This document shows, piece after piece, positions 45,925 through 55,515 of a DNA stretch of 64,000 nt. Location of the stretch: positions 223,430-287,429 of the forward strand of contig NZ_LT745763.1 in the NCBI RefSeq assembly GCF_900166595.1. The letters are read 5' to 3'. The notes below the pieces were generated by a model, which was given only the letters and a program-made list of their open reading frames with translations, was not told the DNA's origin and searched no databases. Source of the stretch: Virgibacillus dokdonensis. GTDB taxonomy: Bacteria; Bacillota; Bacilli; Bacillales; Amphibacillaceae. Both the position numbers and the translations under genes were made by a program. The first letter of the stretch is position 1. Each line of letters opens with the position of its first letter.

Positions 45925-47145
45925 ATGAATGAAGCGATTCAGAAAAATGGCGTTAGGGCATATATCATGGAAACGATTATGTTTTTTACGTATGCATTTT
46001 TTGCGGTTAGCTGGATTGCGGGGACGACACTGACCTCGCAAATTATGGAGCATTTTAAGTTGACAGATTTTGCTTCCGCGACATTTATTTCAAATGCAAT
46101 TACGGTTGCTAAAATTATAGGTAATCTACTAGCAGCATGGTTTTTGGTTAAACTACAACCGAAAAAAGCAATTGCTTTTGCTTCGTTGTTAATTGTACTC
46201 GGAAGTGGTTTAGGTGTGTTCGTAACGGAATATTGGATGTTTGTTGTAACAAGGTTTATTACTGGTTTTGGGGGAGCCCTATATATTGTATATTTTGGAC
46301 CAATTGTTATTCGTTATTTTGATCCAAAACGACGCTCTACTATTAATGGGATTAATGCAGCAGCTTATAATGTGGGAAGTATTATTGCTATGGTTGTTGT
46401 AACACCTGTTTTTACGTGGCTAGTAACTTGGCAAAATAGTATCCTGTTTTTTACAGCCTGTAGCCTTGTGTTATTCGTATTATGGCTCATATTTGGGGAA
46501 GATTTTGAACTAAATCAAACCTCTAACGATCAAAAAACGGTGAAAGCATACACATTTAAAGATGGTTTAAAGGATAAGTTTAATTATGTCTTTCCGTTTA
46601 CTTATGCTGGCTTGTTATTGTTATATATCGTTATTCTTACAATTTTCCCAGTTTCAGATAGTGCTGCGATCAATCCAAAAACGCTGAGTACAGTAGTAGC
46701 GATCGCCGGAGTAGTCGGAACGATATTTGGAATTATGGTAACGAAGCGATTTGCTCGCCGTTTGCCAGTACTTCGTTGGTCAGGGCTAGCGATGACGGTA
46801 TCAGCTGTAATCATGGTCATGACAACATCGGGTGCATTGGCGTTAGCTATGGCAGCACTGGTCGGATTCTTCATGTTCTTGCCAATGACAGCGTTGGTTA
46901 CGATTCCACAAGAGCTTCCTGATATGACACCAAGCAAATTAACGTTAATCATGGGATTCTTCTGGTCGTTTGCTTATATGTTTGAAACGGTTGCCTATTA
47001 TTTTGTGGGAGTGTTAATTGATGTATCTGGCTTCCAGGCTGGATTATATTGTGCGATTCTATTAAGCTTATCATTTTTTATTGGTTCCTTCTTACTACCA
47101 GAAACAGGAGGGAAGACAGAAGATCAAAAGCAAGCAATCAGCTAA
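45925..47145 (+). CDS. MFS transporter, probable organic acid permease
   Basis: A 406-residue protein with about twelve helices. The loop RYFDPKRRSTINGINAAAYN after helix 4 and the motif VVTRFITGFGGALYIVYFGP are MFS features of the CynX/NarK-like branch. GGGGATAG lies upstream of the ATG at 45925; an in-frame ATG at 45907 overlaps the stop of the CoA transferase gene, so the two are tightly linked. Placement in a CoA-dependent catabolic set suggests uptake of its substrate. Confidence 0.82.
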   Translation: MNEAIQKNGVRAYIMETIMFFTYAFFAVSWIAGTTLTSQIMEHFKLTDFASATFISNAITVAKIIGNLLAAWFLVKLQPKKAIAFASLLIVLGSGLGVFVTEYWMFVVTRFITGFGGALYIVYFGPIVIRYFDPKRRSTINGINAAAYNVGSIIAMVVVTPVFTWLVTWQNSILFFTACSLVLFVLWLIFGEDFELNQTSNDQKTVKAYTFKDGLKDKFNYVFPFTYAGLLLLYIVILTIFPVSDSAAINPKTLSTVVAIAGVVGTIFGIMVTKRFARRLPVLRWSGLAMTVSAVIMVMTTSGALALAMAALVGFFMFLPMTALVTIPQELPDMTPSKLTLIMGFFWSFAYMFETVAYYFVGVLIDVSGFQAGLYCAILLSLSFFIGSFLLPETGGKTEDQKQAIS

Positions 47146-47171
47146 AGAAATGATGAAAGGGAGGCTTTACG

Positions 47172-48290
47172 ATGGATATGAATCATGTTGAAAAAAAGCA
47201 ATTTTCGTTAGACAGTTATACATTGGAATGCGGGAAAGCGATCCCTGTAACTTTAGGGTATGAGACATACGGGGAATTAAACAAAGACAAATCAAATGTA
47301 GTGGTAGTGGCACATTATTTTAGCGCTTCTAGCCATGCGGCAGGAAAGTATTCTCCTGAGGATGAGACAAGCGGCTATTGGGACTCTTTGATCGGCCCAG
47401 GTAAAGCAGTTGATACGAATAAATTCTTTGTTATTAGTACAGATAATTTGGCGAATGTACAAGCTTATCATCCGAAGGTAATTACAACAGGCCCAAGAAC
47501 AATTAACCCAGAGACAGGGCAAATATGGGGGATGGATTTTCCGCCATTTACATTTCGTGATATGGCGGGTATACAGCATGATTTTATTACGAAGCAGCTA
47601 GGTATTAAGAAACTACATGCTGTCATGGGGGCTTCAGCTGGCGGGTTTATTTCATTAAATTGGGCAGTCCACTATCCAGACATGGTAGAACGTGTAATTG
47701 GAGTAATAACAAATCCACAAAATCCAGTCATAACATCGTTTAATGTGCTACAACATGCCATGCGAGCAATTGAACTAGATTCGAACTGGAACAATGGTAA
47801 TTATGTGGACGATCAAGGACCTGAAGAAGGCTTGCACTTAGCTATTCAAATGATGAATGCAGGTGCGTTTACACCAGAGCTGTATGAAGATACATATCAG
47901 CGAAATAGTGATGAACAAGCTCCTTACGAATATTTTCATATGAAAACAGGTTACGAGCAACAGTTGTATGACGCTGTGAAAGCGGGAATGCCAGTTATGG
48001 ATGCTAGTCATTGGTATTATACTTGTCGAGCAACGATGATGCATGATATCGCCCACGGTATAGGCTCATTAGAAGAAGCGTTAGACAGAATACAGGCTAA
48101 CGTGTTAATGATTTCTTGCACGCGTGATTTACTACAGCCGACCATTTATAATCGTCGTATGGTTGATACGTTGTTGAAGTTAGGCAAAGAAGCAGAATTA
48201 GTAGAAATAGAGAGCTTAAAAGGGCATATGGCAGGCGTATTAGATGGGCATTTGTTCAGTGATGATATCCGAAAGATGCTACAAAAATAG
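47172..48290 (+). CDS. MetX-like alpha/beta hydrolase
   Basis: A 372-residue alpha/beta-hydrolase close to the homoserine O-acetyltransferase family. LGYETYGELNKDKSNVVVVA is the family opening, AVMGASAGGFISLNWAVHYP carries the nucleophile, SCTRDLLQP the Asp and LKGHMAGV the His. The nucleophile elbow is GASAGG instead of the usual GGSMGG of MetX. With the surrounding catabolic genes it may be an esterase or acyltransferase acting on the pathway substrate rather than a methionine enzyme. GGGAGG precedes the ATG. Confidence 0.82.
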   Translation: MDMNHVEKKQFSLDSYTLECGKAIPVTLGYETYGELNKDKSNVVVVAHYFSASSHAAGKYSPEDETSGYWDSLIGPGKAVDTNKFFVISTDNLANVQAYHPKVITTGPRTINPETGQIWGMDFPPFTFRDMAGIQHDFITKQLGIKKLHAVMGASAGGFISLNWAVHYPDMVERVIGVITNPQNPVITSFNVLQHAMRAIELDSNWNNGNYVDDQGPEEGLHLAIQMMNAGAFTPELYEDTYQRNSDEQAPYEYFHMKTGYEQQLYDAVKAGMPVMDASHWYYTCRATMMHDIAHGIGSLEEALDRIQANVLMISCTRDLLQPTIYNRRMVDTLLKLGKEAELVEIESLKGHMAGVLDGHLFSDDIRKMLQK

Positions 48291-48469
48291 CGTTGTAAGT
48301 GCATGAACGAAGTATAACCTTGCCTTAAAGAAAAATGCTTTGAGCTTTCTCTTTCTAAAATGGGGTATGGATTATACAGAATACATGAATGTATAATTTG
48401 TTCAATGGTTTGTAGACTATTCTTGGAGTAATAGAAAGAGTAGAGGGTGAAATTAAATAGACTAAACTA

Positions 48470-48513
48470 AAAAGAGGATATTTTTTCAATATATAAGTAT
48501 ATATCCTCTTTTC
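48470..48513 (+). terminator. Terminator of the catabolic operon
   Basis: AAAGAGGATAT and ATATCCTCTTT form an 11-bp stem with an AT-rich loop, followed by TCTATA. Confidence 0.78.
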
Positions 48514-48567
48514 TATACATATTAGATTTGCACAACAATCCCGAAGGATATAAATTCGTTTGCTATC

Positions 48568-49215
48568 GTGGTAAACGAAAAGGTAAATCTGTTTGATCAG
48601 GGTTTTATACGAGAGAACCTAAATAAATTTGCAATACAAAAAAGTATTACTGACGAAAATTTAATTTGTTTTATTTCAAAACACACCAGTTCCTACATAC
48701 CTACATACTTATGGAATAAAAATGTTGAACGGTGGTGTGGATATTCTTACAGTACAACAGTTATTAGCTCTTGCATCCCCCGAAATGACATTAAGATATG
48801 CCAAGCTAGCTATTAGATAATACGAAAAGACTAGCGTTTGTAACAGTTATAAAGCAAGGTGTTTTTAGCTTTGACTTCAATGGTGAAGTTCAAGAAATGA
48901 AAGCAGGAGAAGACATTCATAACAGATGCGTTGTGGCAAAATCACAAGCTTAAATGCGATGGACAACCCTTATAGAACTTGTCACGCTTTTTAAATGGAA
49001 ACTTTTCTCATATGGAAGCCCCACCTTGTCTAATTTGTGGTTATAATCCCCCATATAAAGACCTAGTGGTAGGCTTTTCTGAGTTAGATAGACAAAAGAA
49101 CATTACACTAGAACATTCACAAAGACAACTGAAATAGTAAAACAACGGATTGAGGAAATGTTGCAGAGAATAATCAAAAAATTTTTACAACCTTATCAAA
49201 ACATGTATCCAACAT
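48568..49215 (+). pseudogene. Decayed Tn554-type tyrosine recombinase (TnpB-like C-terminus)
   Basis: Protein fragments in several frames line up with the end of Tn554-family site-specific recombinases. They are LNKFAIQKSITDEN, then LNGGVDILTVQQLLALASPE with MTLRYAKL (the catalytic-Tyr region), then VFSFDFNGEVQEMKAGEDI, then EAPPCLICGYNPPYKDL with VVGFSELDRQ, then KKFLQPYQNMYP. Frameshifts and stops separate them, so no functional protein can be made. A single 82-codon frame exists but covers only part of it. Identification is from motif order, not alignment. Confidence 0.7.
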
Positions 49216-49344
49216 GTCATATTAGAAGAGTCGTTATGTGACGCTCTTTTTTTATGTTGACGGAACCATTGTTTTTTTAGGATAAAAAAGTTGAAACTTT
49301 TATATAATAATTTCACTCTAATAGGTGGAGAGGAGGTCAAATTG

Positions 49345-49890
49345 ATGAATGAACTTACACTTGTTAAAAAGGCGATAAAGGGAAACAGGGAATGTCTAGA
49401 GGAATTACTTGTTTTGCACGGCGATCAACTGTATCGCACTGCTTACTTATATGTTCGGAATCGCGAAGATGCTTTAGATGTTGTCCAGGAGACATCTTAC
49501 AAAGCTTTTTTATCAATTGGTCAATTAAAAAATGAAAAATACTTTTTAACTTGGCTAACAAAAATACTTATAAATTGTTCGTATGATGTATTGAAAAAGA
49601 GCAAGAAAGAATTACCTCTGAGTAATATGATCGAACTTACTACGGATGAACGGGAAAAAAGAGAGGAGAATCTGGACTTATTAGAGGCAATTAATAGGTT
49701 GAACGAAAAGCACAAAAATGCGATTATTCTTTTTTACTTTCAAGATCTCTCTATAAGTGAGGTAGCTAAGGTAATGAAAATACCTGAAAATACGGTAAAA
49801 ACCTTTTTGAGCAGGGGGAAAGCTCGATTAAAAAAATTGTTAGGAGGAATGAACTATAATGGAGAAAAAATCACTTCAAAAAGTATATAA
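49345..49890 (+). CDS. ECF-type RNA polymerase sigma factor
   Basis: A 181-residue sigma-70 family protein with regions 2 and 4 only. Region 2 contains LYRTAYLYVRNREDALDVVQ and ETSYKAF, region 4 contains ISEVAKVMKIPENTVKTFLS and RGKARLKKLL. GGAGG precedes the ATG at 49345 by 8 bases. Its last codons overlap the next gene by 32 bases, a common arrangement for sigma/anti-sigma pairs. It probably directs an envelope stress response; target promoters cannot be read here. Confidence 0.9.
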   Translation: MNELTLVKKAIKGNRECLEELLVLHGDQLYRTAYLYVRNREDALDVVQETSYKAFLSIGQLKNEKYFLTWLTKILINCSYDVLKKSKKELPLSNMIELTTDEREKREENLDLLEAINRLNEKHKNAIILFYFQDLSISEVAKVMKIPENTVKTFLSRGKARLKKLLGGMNYNGEKITSKSI

Positions 49891-50875
49891 AGAGATTGAA
49901 GTACCTAGAGATAGTGTTTTAGATGCAATAAGGGCTGGGAAGGAACGTGCTAATCATAATGTACCTAAAAATAAAAATAATACAAGGAAAATTATATGGT
50001 CTATAGTTGCAGCTGCAACTTTATTTATTTCTTCCAGTTTCGTTTCTCCCTTTCTATCACACGTAATGGCAGAGGTGCCATTGGTTGGGAATGTGTATAA
50101 TGCCTTCAATGACGCTGTAGGTCGAAATTTACAAACTCAAGATTTGATAACAGAATTGAATCAAACATCCAGTTATAAAGGTATAGATGTATCTGTTACA
50201 AGAGCCTATTATGATGGAGCAGTCATAGGAGTTACTTTTTCTGTTAAAGGTAGTCTGAAAACAGAAGAAGATGGTCAAGTTCAAGGGTTTTATGAAATAT
50301 ATGATGGTAAGGATGGCATTTCCGATAGTAAAGAACTAGTGTATTTGCAGCCAACTGAGAATGGCTATACAGGACATATACAATTTAGCTACCCAAAAAA
50401 TGAATTACCTTCAGAAACTACTTTTCCATTAGAATTTAAGAGGATAGGTGGTACGGAGGGAAGTTGGCGGTTTGACGTCCCGATAAACCAGTTACCATAT
50501 GAGATAGTAAATGTTGATAAAGGAACTAAAAAAGAGAATTCAGAAATAAATGTTCATTTCGATTCAATTACAGAAGGCAAAGCATCTACTGCTATTAATT
50601 ATACCGCTAATTTTCCAATTCAAGGAAAACATAATCAGGTACGTCTAGAGGTTTATGATGATCAAGGTAAAGAACTCTTTATCTCCACGGACGGAATTGA
50701 TCTAGAAACTACCAAAAAAGACGATAGGATTATTGTTAAAGGCAGAAGTATTATTCCACAGCCAATAAAGGGGAAAACTAATTATATTAAAATTCACCCA
50801 AAAGTGGCTTTGACTGGTGAAGATCCAAATGAACCGTTAGAATTAGACCCAATAATAATCGACTTTGATAAATAA
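49859..50875 (+). CDS. DUF4179-type membrane anti-sigma factor
   Basis: A 338-residue protein. About 40 cytoplasmic residues, which would bind the sigma factor, are followed by one membrane helix (IIWSIVAAATLFISSSFVSP) and a long extracytoplasmic part starting SHVMAEVPLVGNVYNAFNDA. That pattern and KGIDVSVTRAYYDGAVIGV are typical of DUF4179 with a DUF5643-like C-terminal domain. The cotranscribed overlapping ECF sigma gene supports the role. How the signal is released is unknown. Confidence 0.85.
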   Translation: MEKKSLQKVYKEIEVPRDSVLDAIRAGKERANHNVPKNKNNTRKIIWSIVAAATLFISSSFVSPFLSHVMAEVPLVGNVYNAFNDAVGRNLQTQDLITELNQTSSYKGIDVSVTRAYYDGAVIGVTFSVKGSLKTEEDGQVQGFYEIYDGKDGISDSKELVYLQPTENGYTGHIQFSYPKNELPSETTFPLEFKRIGGTEGSWRFDVPINQLPYEIVNVDKGTKKENSEINVHFDSITEGKASTAINYTANFPIQGKHNQVRLEVYDDQGKELFISTDGIDLETTKKDDRIIVKGRSIIPQPIKGKTNYIKIHPKVALTGEDPNEPLELDPIIIDFDK

Positions 50876-50948
50876 TGATACCTTTTCAATTTTAATGAAT
50901 TATAGCTTATTAAGAAATCGGGTGCGATTCTGGAACAAGACTAAGAAG

Positions 50949-51003
50949 GATGATACATATGATACATGACTAATATGTATCATCTGTTATTTTATATGAC
51001 TTT
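50949..51003 (+). terminator. Terminator of the sigma/anti-sigma operon
   Basis: GATGATACATAT and ATATGTATCATC form a 12-bp stem, followed by TGTTATTTTAT. Confidence 0.75.
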
Positions 51004-51173
51004 TTACAGTTTAGGTCTTGATACTACCTCCACGCTTTGTGCTTTCTTTACCCCTCTGAATTGCTTTTGTGCTAAACAACTTCTTTATTCTAATAATTCA
51101 CGATTTTGTAAGGTTTTTAAAGATTAATTCTGTTAGAATGGACGTAAGAAGAAAGGGAAAAGGAGGGGGTTGC

Positions 51174-52184
51174 TTGTCTGAAATGAAAGATAAATTTGGA
51201 CGTCCTTTACATGACTTGCGAATTTCTGTGACAGATCGTTGTAATTTTCGTTGTAGATATTGTATGCCAAAGGAAATGTTTGGCAACGATTTTTCGTTTA
51301 TGAAAAGAGAGCAGTTGCTTTCATTTGAAGAGATAGAGCGAGTGGCGAAAATTTTTGTTTCATTAGGAATAAGGAAAATTCGCTTAACGGGCGGAGAGCC
51401 TTTGTTGCGTAAAGATTTACCAGTGTTAATTGATAAGCTAATGTCTATTCATGGATTAGAAGATGTTGCATTGACAACGAACGCCTCATTATTGGAGCGA
51501 ATGGCTCCTCGTTTGAAGGAGGCAGGTTTGCATAGGGTGAATGTGAGCTTAGATGCCATAAACGACGATGTTTTTATGACAATTAATGATGCCGCTTACA
51601 AAACGGAAATGATTTTAAGGGGGATTGATAAGGCTAAAGAAGTCGGGTTAGGCGTTAAGGTCAATATGGTAGTAAAAAAAGGAATGAATGATCATCAAGT
51701 AATTCCAATGGCTACTTATTTTAAGAAACGTGGAATTACGTTGAGATTTATTGAATTTATGGACGTTGGTACAGCGAACGGTTGGAACTTTCGTCAAGTG
51801 ATGACAAAAAAAGAACTTTATGATGAATTATTCAAGCATTTTGCTTTAGAAGCCGTAAACCCTGCTTACGTTGGTGAAGTTGCGAAAAGGTATCGTTATG
51901 TCGGAACGAATACAGAAGTTGGCTTTATTACCTCTGTTTCCGAGTCTTTTTGTTCTACTTGCACAAGAGCAAGAGTTGCGGCTGATGGGAAGCTATATAC
52001 ATGCCTCTTTGCATCTAATGGGTTAGATTTAAAAAGTATACTACGTTCTAATTCTGGTGATGAAGCTGTGCGTGCAGCGATTGTATCGACGTGGCAGAAC
52101 AGAACGGATCGGTACTCGGATGAACGAACAGAAGAGTCGGCAAAGAATAAGACAAAAATTGAAATGTCTTATATAGGTGGCTAA
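51174..52184 (+). CDS. moaA: GTP 3',8-cyclase MoaA
   Basis: A 336-residue radical SAM enzyme that catalyses the first step of molybdenum cofactor synthesis together with MoaC. The N-terminal cluster motif CNFRCRYC and [16 protein letters not shown] are present. The second cluster uses [18 protein letters not shown], and the protein ends with the functional GG. I chose TTG at 51174 because AAAGGAGGGGG lies 6-7 bases upstream; the ATG at 51183 is too far from it. No Moco riboswitch was recognised in the leader. Confidence 0.94.
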   Translation: MSEMKDKFGRPLHDLRISVTDRCNFRCRYCMPKEMFGNDFSFMKREQLLSFEEIERVAKIFVSLGIRKIRLTGGEPLLRKDLPVLIDKLMSIHGLEDVALTTNASLLERMAPRLKEAGLHRVNVSLDAINDDVFMTINDAAYKTEMILRGIDKAKEVGLGVKVNMVVKKGMNDHQVIPMATYFKKRGITLRFIEFMDVGTANGWNFRQVMTKKELYDELFKHFALEAVNPAYVGEVAKRYRYVGTNTEVGFITSVSESFCSTCTRARVAADGKLYTCLFASNGLDLKSILRSNSGDEAVRAAIVSTWQNRTDRYSDERTEESAKNKTKIEMSYIGG

Positions 52185-52302
52185 GTTTCAAGCAATAGAT
52201 GCGTAGATAAATAGAGTGAATCGATGCAAATTCACTTTGCTAAGGACTAATCAAACGATAAACATTATATTTCAAGTGTTTTTAATAGAAGGAGGGGTAT
52301 GC

Positions 52303-52536
52303 ATGGTAGAGGTTTTATTATTTGCACAGCTTCGAGAAGACATAGGAACAGACCGTTTACAAGTAGAGGCTGAAGAAATGACTATTCATGAATTGAAAAA
52401 GCAACTTCAGGAAAGCTATTCGTTATCGCAAATGGAAACAATGATGACAGCAATTAATGAGGAATATGTAATGGATTCAGAAGTGATAAAAGCTGGGGAT
52501 ACAATTGCTTTTATTCCTCCTGTAAGCGGAGGGTAA
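52303..52536 (+). CDS. moaD: Molybdopterin synthase sulfur carrier subunit MoaD
   Basis: A 77-residue ubiquitin-fold protein with the C-terminal PPVSGG tail that is thiocarboxylated by the activating enzyme and delivers sulfur to cyclic pyranopterin. GAAGGAGGGG precedes the ATG at 52303 by 5 bases. The catalytic partner MoaE is not in this window. The neighbours moaA and mobA confirm the role. Confidence 0.92.
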   Translation: MVEVLLFAQLREDIGTDRLQVEAEEMTIHELKKQLQESYSLSQMETMMTAINEEYVMDSEVIKAGDTIAFIPPVSGG

Positions 52537-52554
52537 TTTTTTCTTGAATATAAA

Positions 52555-52615
52555 GTGCAGCAAGACTACCACTTTAATAATCGGAAAATGCAAGTCTAAG
52601 CGGAGATAACAACAC
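52555..52615 (+). repeat. Repeat C copy 3 (degenerate)
   Basis: It begins GTGCAGCAAGACT and ends GGAGATAACAACACC, matching the ends of the copies at 7584-7651 and 43989-44054 with several changes. The pairing is weaker. The rest of 52537-52806 has no gene. Confidence 0.4.
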
Positions 52616-52806
52616 CTAAATAATCTTTGAAAGATCTATGGGTTATATCAATGGGATACTAAACAATCCATGTGGGATAAAATCCTCACTGTATCTCTAT
52701 TGGTGACCTCTTGAAATTTCCACCAATAAAGTCGTCGGTCTTTCACTTTACAGTGTGATGGGTGATTTCTTATTACTTTAAATAGCTCTAAAAAAGGAGG
52801 GCTTCC

Positions 52807-53400
52807 ATGAAACAGGATATAACTGGAGCCGTCATTGCGGGAGGGGCGTCAAGAAGATTTGGCTCCCCAAAAGCATTTGCTAAAAAAGACGGAAAAGCTT
52901 TTTATCAAATTTCCATCGCTGTATTGCGTCCGTTGGTTTACAAGATTTTTTTGGTAACTAGTCCCGCTTTAGCGGCTTGCTTTAGGCATGATGATACGGA
53001 TGTGAAAATCATAGAGGATATACCGCATTATCAAGGGGATGGTCCGCTTGCAGGAATTTATTCCGCAATGACTTCTTGTGAAACAGAGTGGTTGCTCACC
53101 TTGCCTGTCGATGTGCCGTTTATGAAGTCAGAAGTACTAGAGGTTTTGTTGCGGGAGATGGGAGATGAGGTAGACGCAGTTATTCCCATAGTAGATGAAA
53201 AAATGCAAGTCCTTGTAGGGTTATTTCGTTGTACTATAAAAGACAAGATCAAAACGCAGCTTAATCAGGAAGAACGGAAGGTTGATCACTTATTGGAAAA
53301 AATAGCTACACGTTATGTGAAAATAGATGATACCAAAGCATTTTTTAATATAAATCGACAGTCCGAATATCACAAATATGTGGCTAATATAGAACATTAA
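52807..53400 (+). CDS. mobA: Molybdenum cofactor guanylyltransferase MobA
   Basis: A 197-residue nucleotidyltransferase that links GMP to molybdopterin. GAVIAGGASRRFGSPKAF is the GTP-binding signature, and DIPHYQGDGPLAGIYSAM and LLTLPVDVPFM are the following conserved blocks. AAAAGGAGG precedes the ATG. Nucleotides 53027-53202 recur exactly at 63825-64000. moaB starts 14 bases after its stop. Confidence 0.93.
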   Translation: MKQDITGAVIAGGASRRFGSPKAFAKKDGKAFYQISIAVLRPLVYKIFLVTSPALAACFRHDDTDVKIIEDIPHYQGDGPLAGIYSAMTSCETEWLLTLPVDVPFMKSEVLEVLLREMGDEVDAVIPIVDEKMQVLVGLFRCTIKDKIKTQLNQEERKVDHLLEKIATRYVKIDDTKAFFNINRQSEYHKYVANIEH

Positions 53401-53413
53401 GGGGGCTACACGA

Positions 53414-53926
53414 TTGTTACAAGACCATCGAAAGACATCACCAAAGGCTGTAACATGTGCTATTTTAACCATCAGTGATACAAGAAATAAGGAAACCGAT
53501 AAAAGTGGAAGATTCATTCAATCCTTTTTGGGAGAGGAAGGTCATACTGTTTCTGCTTACGATGTAATCCCAGATGAAAAATGCATGATTGAAATGCATA
53601 TAAACAGCTATGGAACAGACATAGAAGCTGTGATTATAAATGGAGGTACAGGCATTTCCAAACGCGATGTCACCATTGAAGCTGTCAAGCCATTATTAGA
53701 TAAAGAATTACCTGGCTTTGGTGAGTTATTTCGTATGCTTAGTTACCAATTGGACATCGGTTCAGCAAGCATGCTATCAAGAGCAGTCGCCGGCGTTTCG
53801 CAAAATCGTGTTATTTTTGCCATACCAGGTTCTAGTGGGGCGGTAAAACTAGCGATGGAAAAGTTAATCTTGCCTGAATTGGGACATCTTGTCATGGAAG
53901 TTAGCAAAGATTTAGAGCAAGGTTAA
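53414..53926 (+). CDS. moaB: Molybdenum cofactor biosynthesis protein MoaB
   Basis: A 170-residue MogA/MoaB-type protein that adenylates molybdopterin before metal insertion. AILTISDTRNKETDKSGRFI, INGGTGISKRDVTIEAVKPL and IFAIPGSSGAVKLAMEKLIL are the family blocks. The start codon is TTG with AGGGGG about 9 bases upstream. It lies between mobA and modA. Confidence 0.92.
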   Translation: MLQDHRKTSPKAVTCAILTISDTRNKETDKSGRFIQSFLGEEGHTVSAYDVIPDEKCMIEMHINSYGTDIEAVIINGGTGISKRDVTIEAVKPLLDKELPGFGELFRMLSYQLDIGSASMLSRAVAGVSQNRVIFAIPGSSGAVKLAMEKLILPELGHLVMEVSKDLEQG

Positions 53927-54043
53927 ACAGGAAAATGATGAAAGAGGCTCGTATTATAAGACGTAAGCTTGAAGAGAGTCAATCACTTTTATTGAATGAA
54001 ATAAAGTGGCAACAATAAGATACGTATAAAAGGATGGAGCAAT

Positions 54044-54850
54044 GTGAAAAAACAAACCATACTCATACTTGTAGCTGTGCTCATCATTATAACTGCTTGT
54101 GGAAATGCATCTAACTCTAACTCAAATGCCAAAGGCTCCATAGAACTTACGATTTCTGCGGCTTCCAGCATGATGGACGTATTAACAGAAATAAAAGAAA
54201 ACTTTGAGAAGGAAAACCCGAATATGGAAGTAACATTTAATTTTGGAGGGACAGGGGCGCTACGGAAGCAAGTAGAACAAGGAGCACCTATTGATGTCTT
54301 TTTTTCTGCTTCTAAAAAAGATTACGATCTGTTATTAGAGGGAGGGTATATTGAACAAGGCGAGGAATTGTTACATAATCAATTAGTTGCTATCCAGCCA
54401 AAAGATGGTTCTGTTTCAACGCTACAAAATGTTGTTAACACGAATCAAAAATTTGCTCTTGGTACACCGGAATCCGTACCAGCAGGCTTCTATGCGCAAG
54501 AAGCATTACAAAAAATGGGTTTTTGGGATGAGTTGCAAGGGCAAATGGTATTTGCTAAAGACGTATCTCATGTCTTGCAATTAGTAAAAGATAAAGCGGT
54601 GTCTGCTGGTATAGTCTATAGCAGTGATCTCCATCGTGTGAACGAAGTAGATATTATAGAGAAAATAGATGGCGCATTACATACCCCAATATCCTATTAT
54701 GTAGCGGTCATTGAAAATGGTAATGAACGTTCTCAAGAAAAGCAAGCAGCGGCAGAACAGTTTTATAACTATGCGCAAAATGAAACGAGTAAAGCGCTAT
54801 TTGAAGCTTACGGATTTGTCATTCGTGATAAGCTGGTGGAGGATACATGA
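54044..54850 (+). CDS. modA: Molybdate ABC transporter substrate-binding lipoprotein ModA
   Basis: A 268-residue lipoprotein. The signal peptide ends in the lipobox IITAC, with Cys19 as the lipid anchor. The mature part opens with ELTISAASSMMDVLTEIKEN, binds oxyanions through FNFGGTGALRKQVEQGAPID and VFFSAS, and is typical ModA. The GTG start has AGGATGGAG upstream. It overlaps modB by 4 bases (ATGA). Confidence 0.93.
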   Translation: MKKQTILILVAVLIIITACGNASNSNSNAKGSIELTISAASSMMDVLTEIKENFEKENPNMEVTFNFGGTGALRKQVEQGAPIDVFFSASKKDYDLLLEGGYIEQGEELLHNQLVAIQPKDGSVSTLQNVVNTNQKFALGTPESVPAGFYAQEALQKMGFWDELQGQMVFAKDVSHVLQLVKDKAVSAGIVYSSDLHRVNEVDIIEKIDGALHTPISYYVAVIENGNERSQEKQAAAEQFYNYAQNETSKALFEAYGFVIRDKLVEDT

Positions 54851-55515
54851 TGTGGTCTTGGCACCCTGTTCAACTTTCGTTAGTCGTAGCCAGTATCGCA
54901 ACAGGGATTGTATTTGTATTTGCTATGATTGTGGCGTATTGGATGACCGAAAAAAATGTGAAAGGACGCGCCATTTTAGAGACGGTTGTCTTCCTTCCTC
55001 TTGTTTTGCCGCCAACCGTCATTGGTTTTTTATTAATTATTATTTTTGGTAATAACAGCTTTGTTGGGCAAGCTATCTCCTGGCTAACCGGACAACCCCT
55101 GTTATTTACCGTCACTGCAGCAGTTATAGCTGCAAGTGTAGTTGCTTTCCCGCTTATGTATCAATCACTGAAAACCGGTTTTCAAATGGTTGATGATACT
55201 ATTCGTGGTGCGGCCAAAGTAGATGGAGCATCTAATTGGAAGCTGCTATTTCTAATTACCATTCCGTTATCCTATCGGTCAATTGCCACGGGGTTTATTT
55301 TAAGTTTTACACGGGCGTTTGGTGAATTTGGAGCAACCTTAATGTTTGCCGGGAATATTCCAGGAAAGACGCAAACCATTCCAACCGCCATTTATCTTGC
55401 TATTGAATCTGGGCAAACAAAAATTGCTACCTATTATGCGCTCATTAGCATTGGTTTTTCGTTTGTGTTGTTGTTTATGATGAACAGATTGACGAGGGTG
55501 GACGTTAAAAAATAG
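54847..55515 (+). CDS. modB: Molybdate ABC transporter permease ModB
   Basis: A 222-residue permease with five to six helices. ETVVFLPLVLPPTVIGFLLI and the ABC-binding EAA loop DTIRGAAKVDGASNWKLLFL, followed by RAFGEFGATLMFAGNIPGKT, identify ModB. It is translationally coupled to modA. No ATPase gene (modC) follows; instead there is a short spacer and an IS256-type element. The ATPase may be elsewhere, as seen in some Bacilli, or was displaced. Confidence 0.92.
   Translation: MMWSWHPVQLSLVVASIATGIVFVFAMIVAYWMTEKNVKGRAILETVVFLPLVLPPTVIGFLLIIIFGNNSFVGQAISWLTGQPLLFTVTAAVIAASVVAFPLMYQSLKTGFQMVDDTIRGAAKVDGASNWKLLFLITIPLSYRSIATGFILSFTRAFGEFGATLMFAGNIPGKTQTIPTAIYLAIESGQTKIATYYALISIGFSFVLLFMMNRLTRVDVKK

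Noticed and set aside
48568-48816. The 82-codon frame as a real small gene
   Set aside because: Only parts of it match a recombinase, and the matching sequence continues in other frames past stops, so it is a fragment of a pseudogene.
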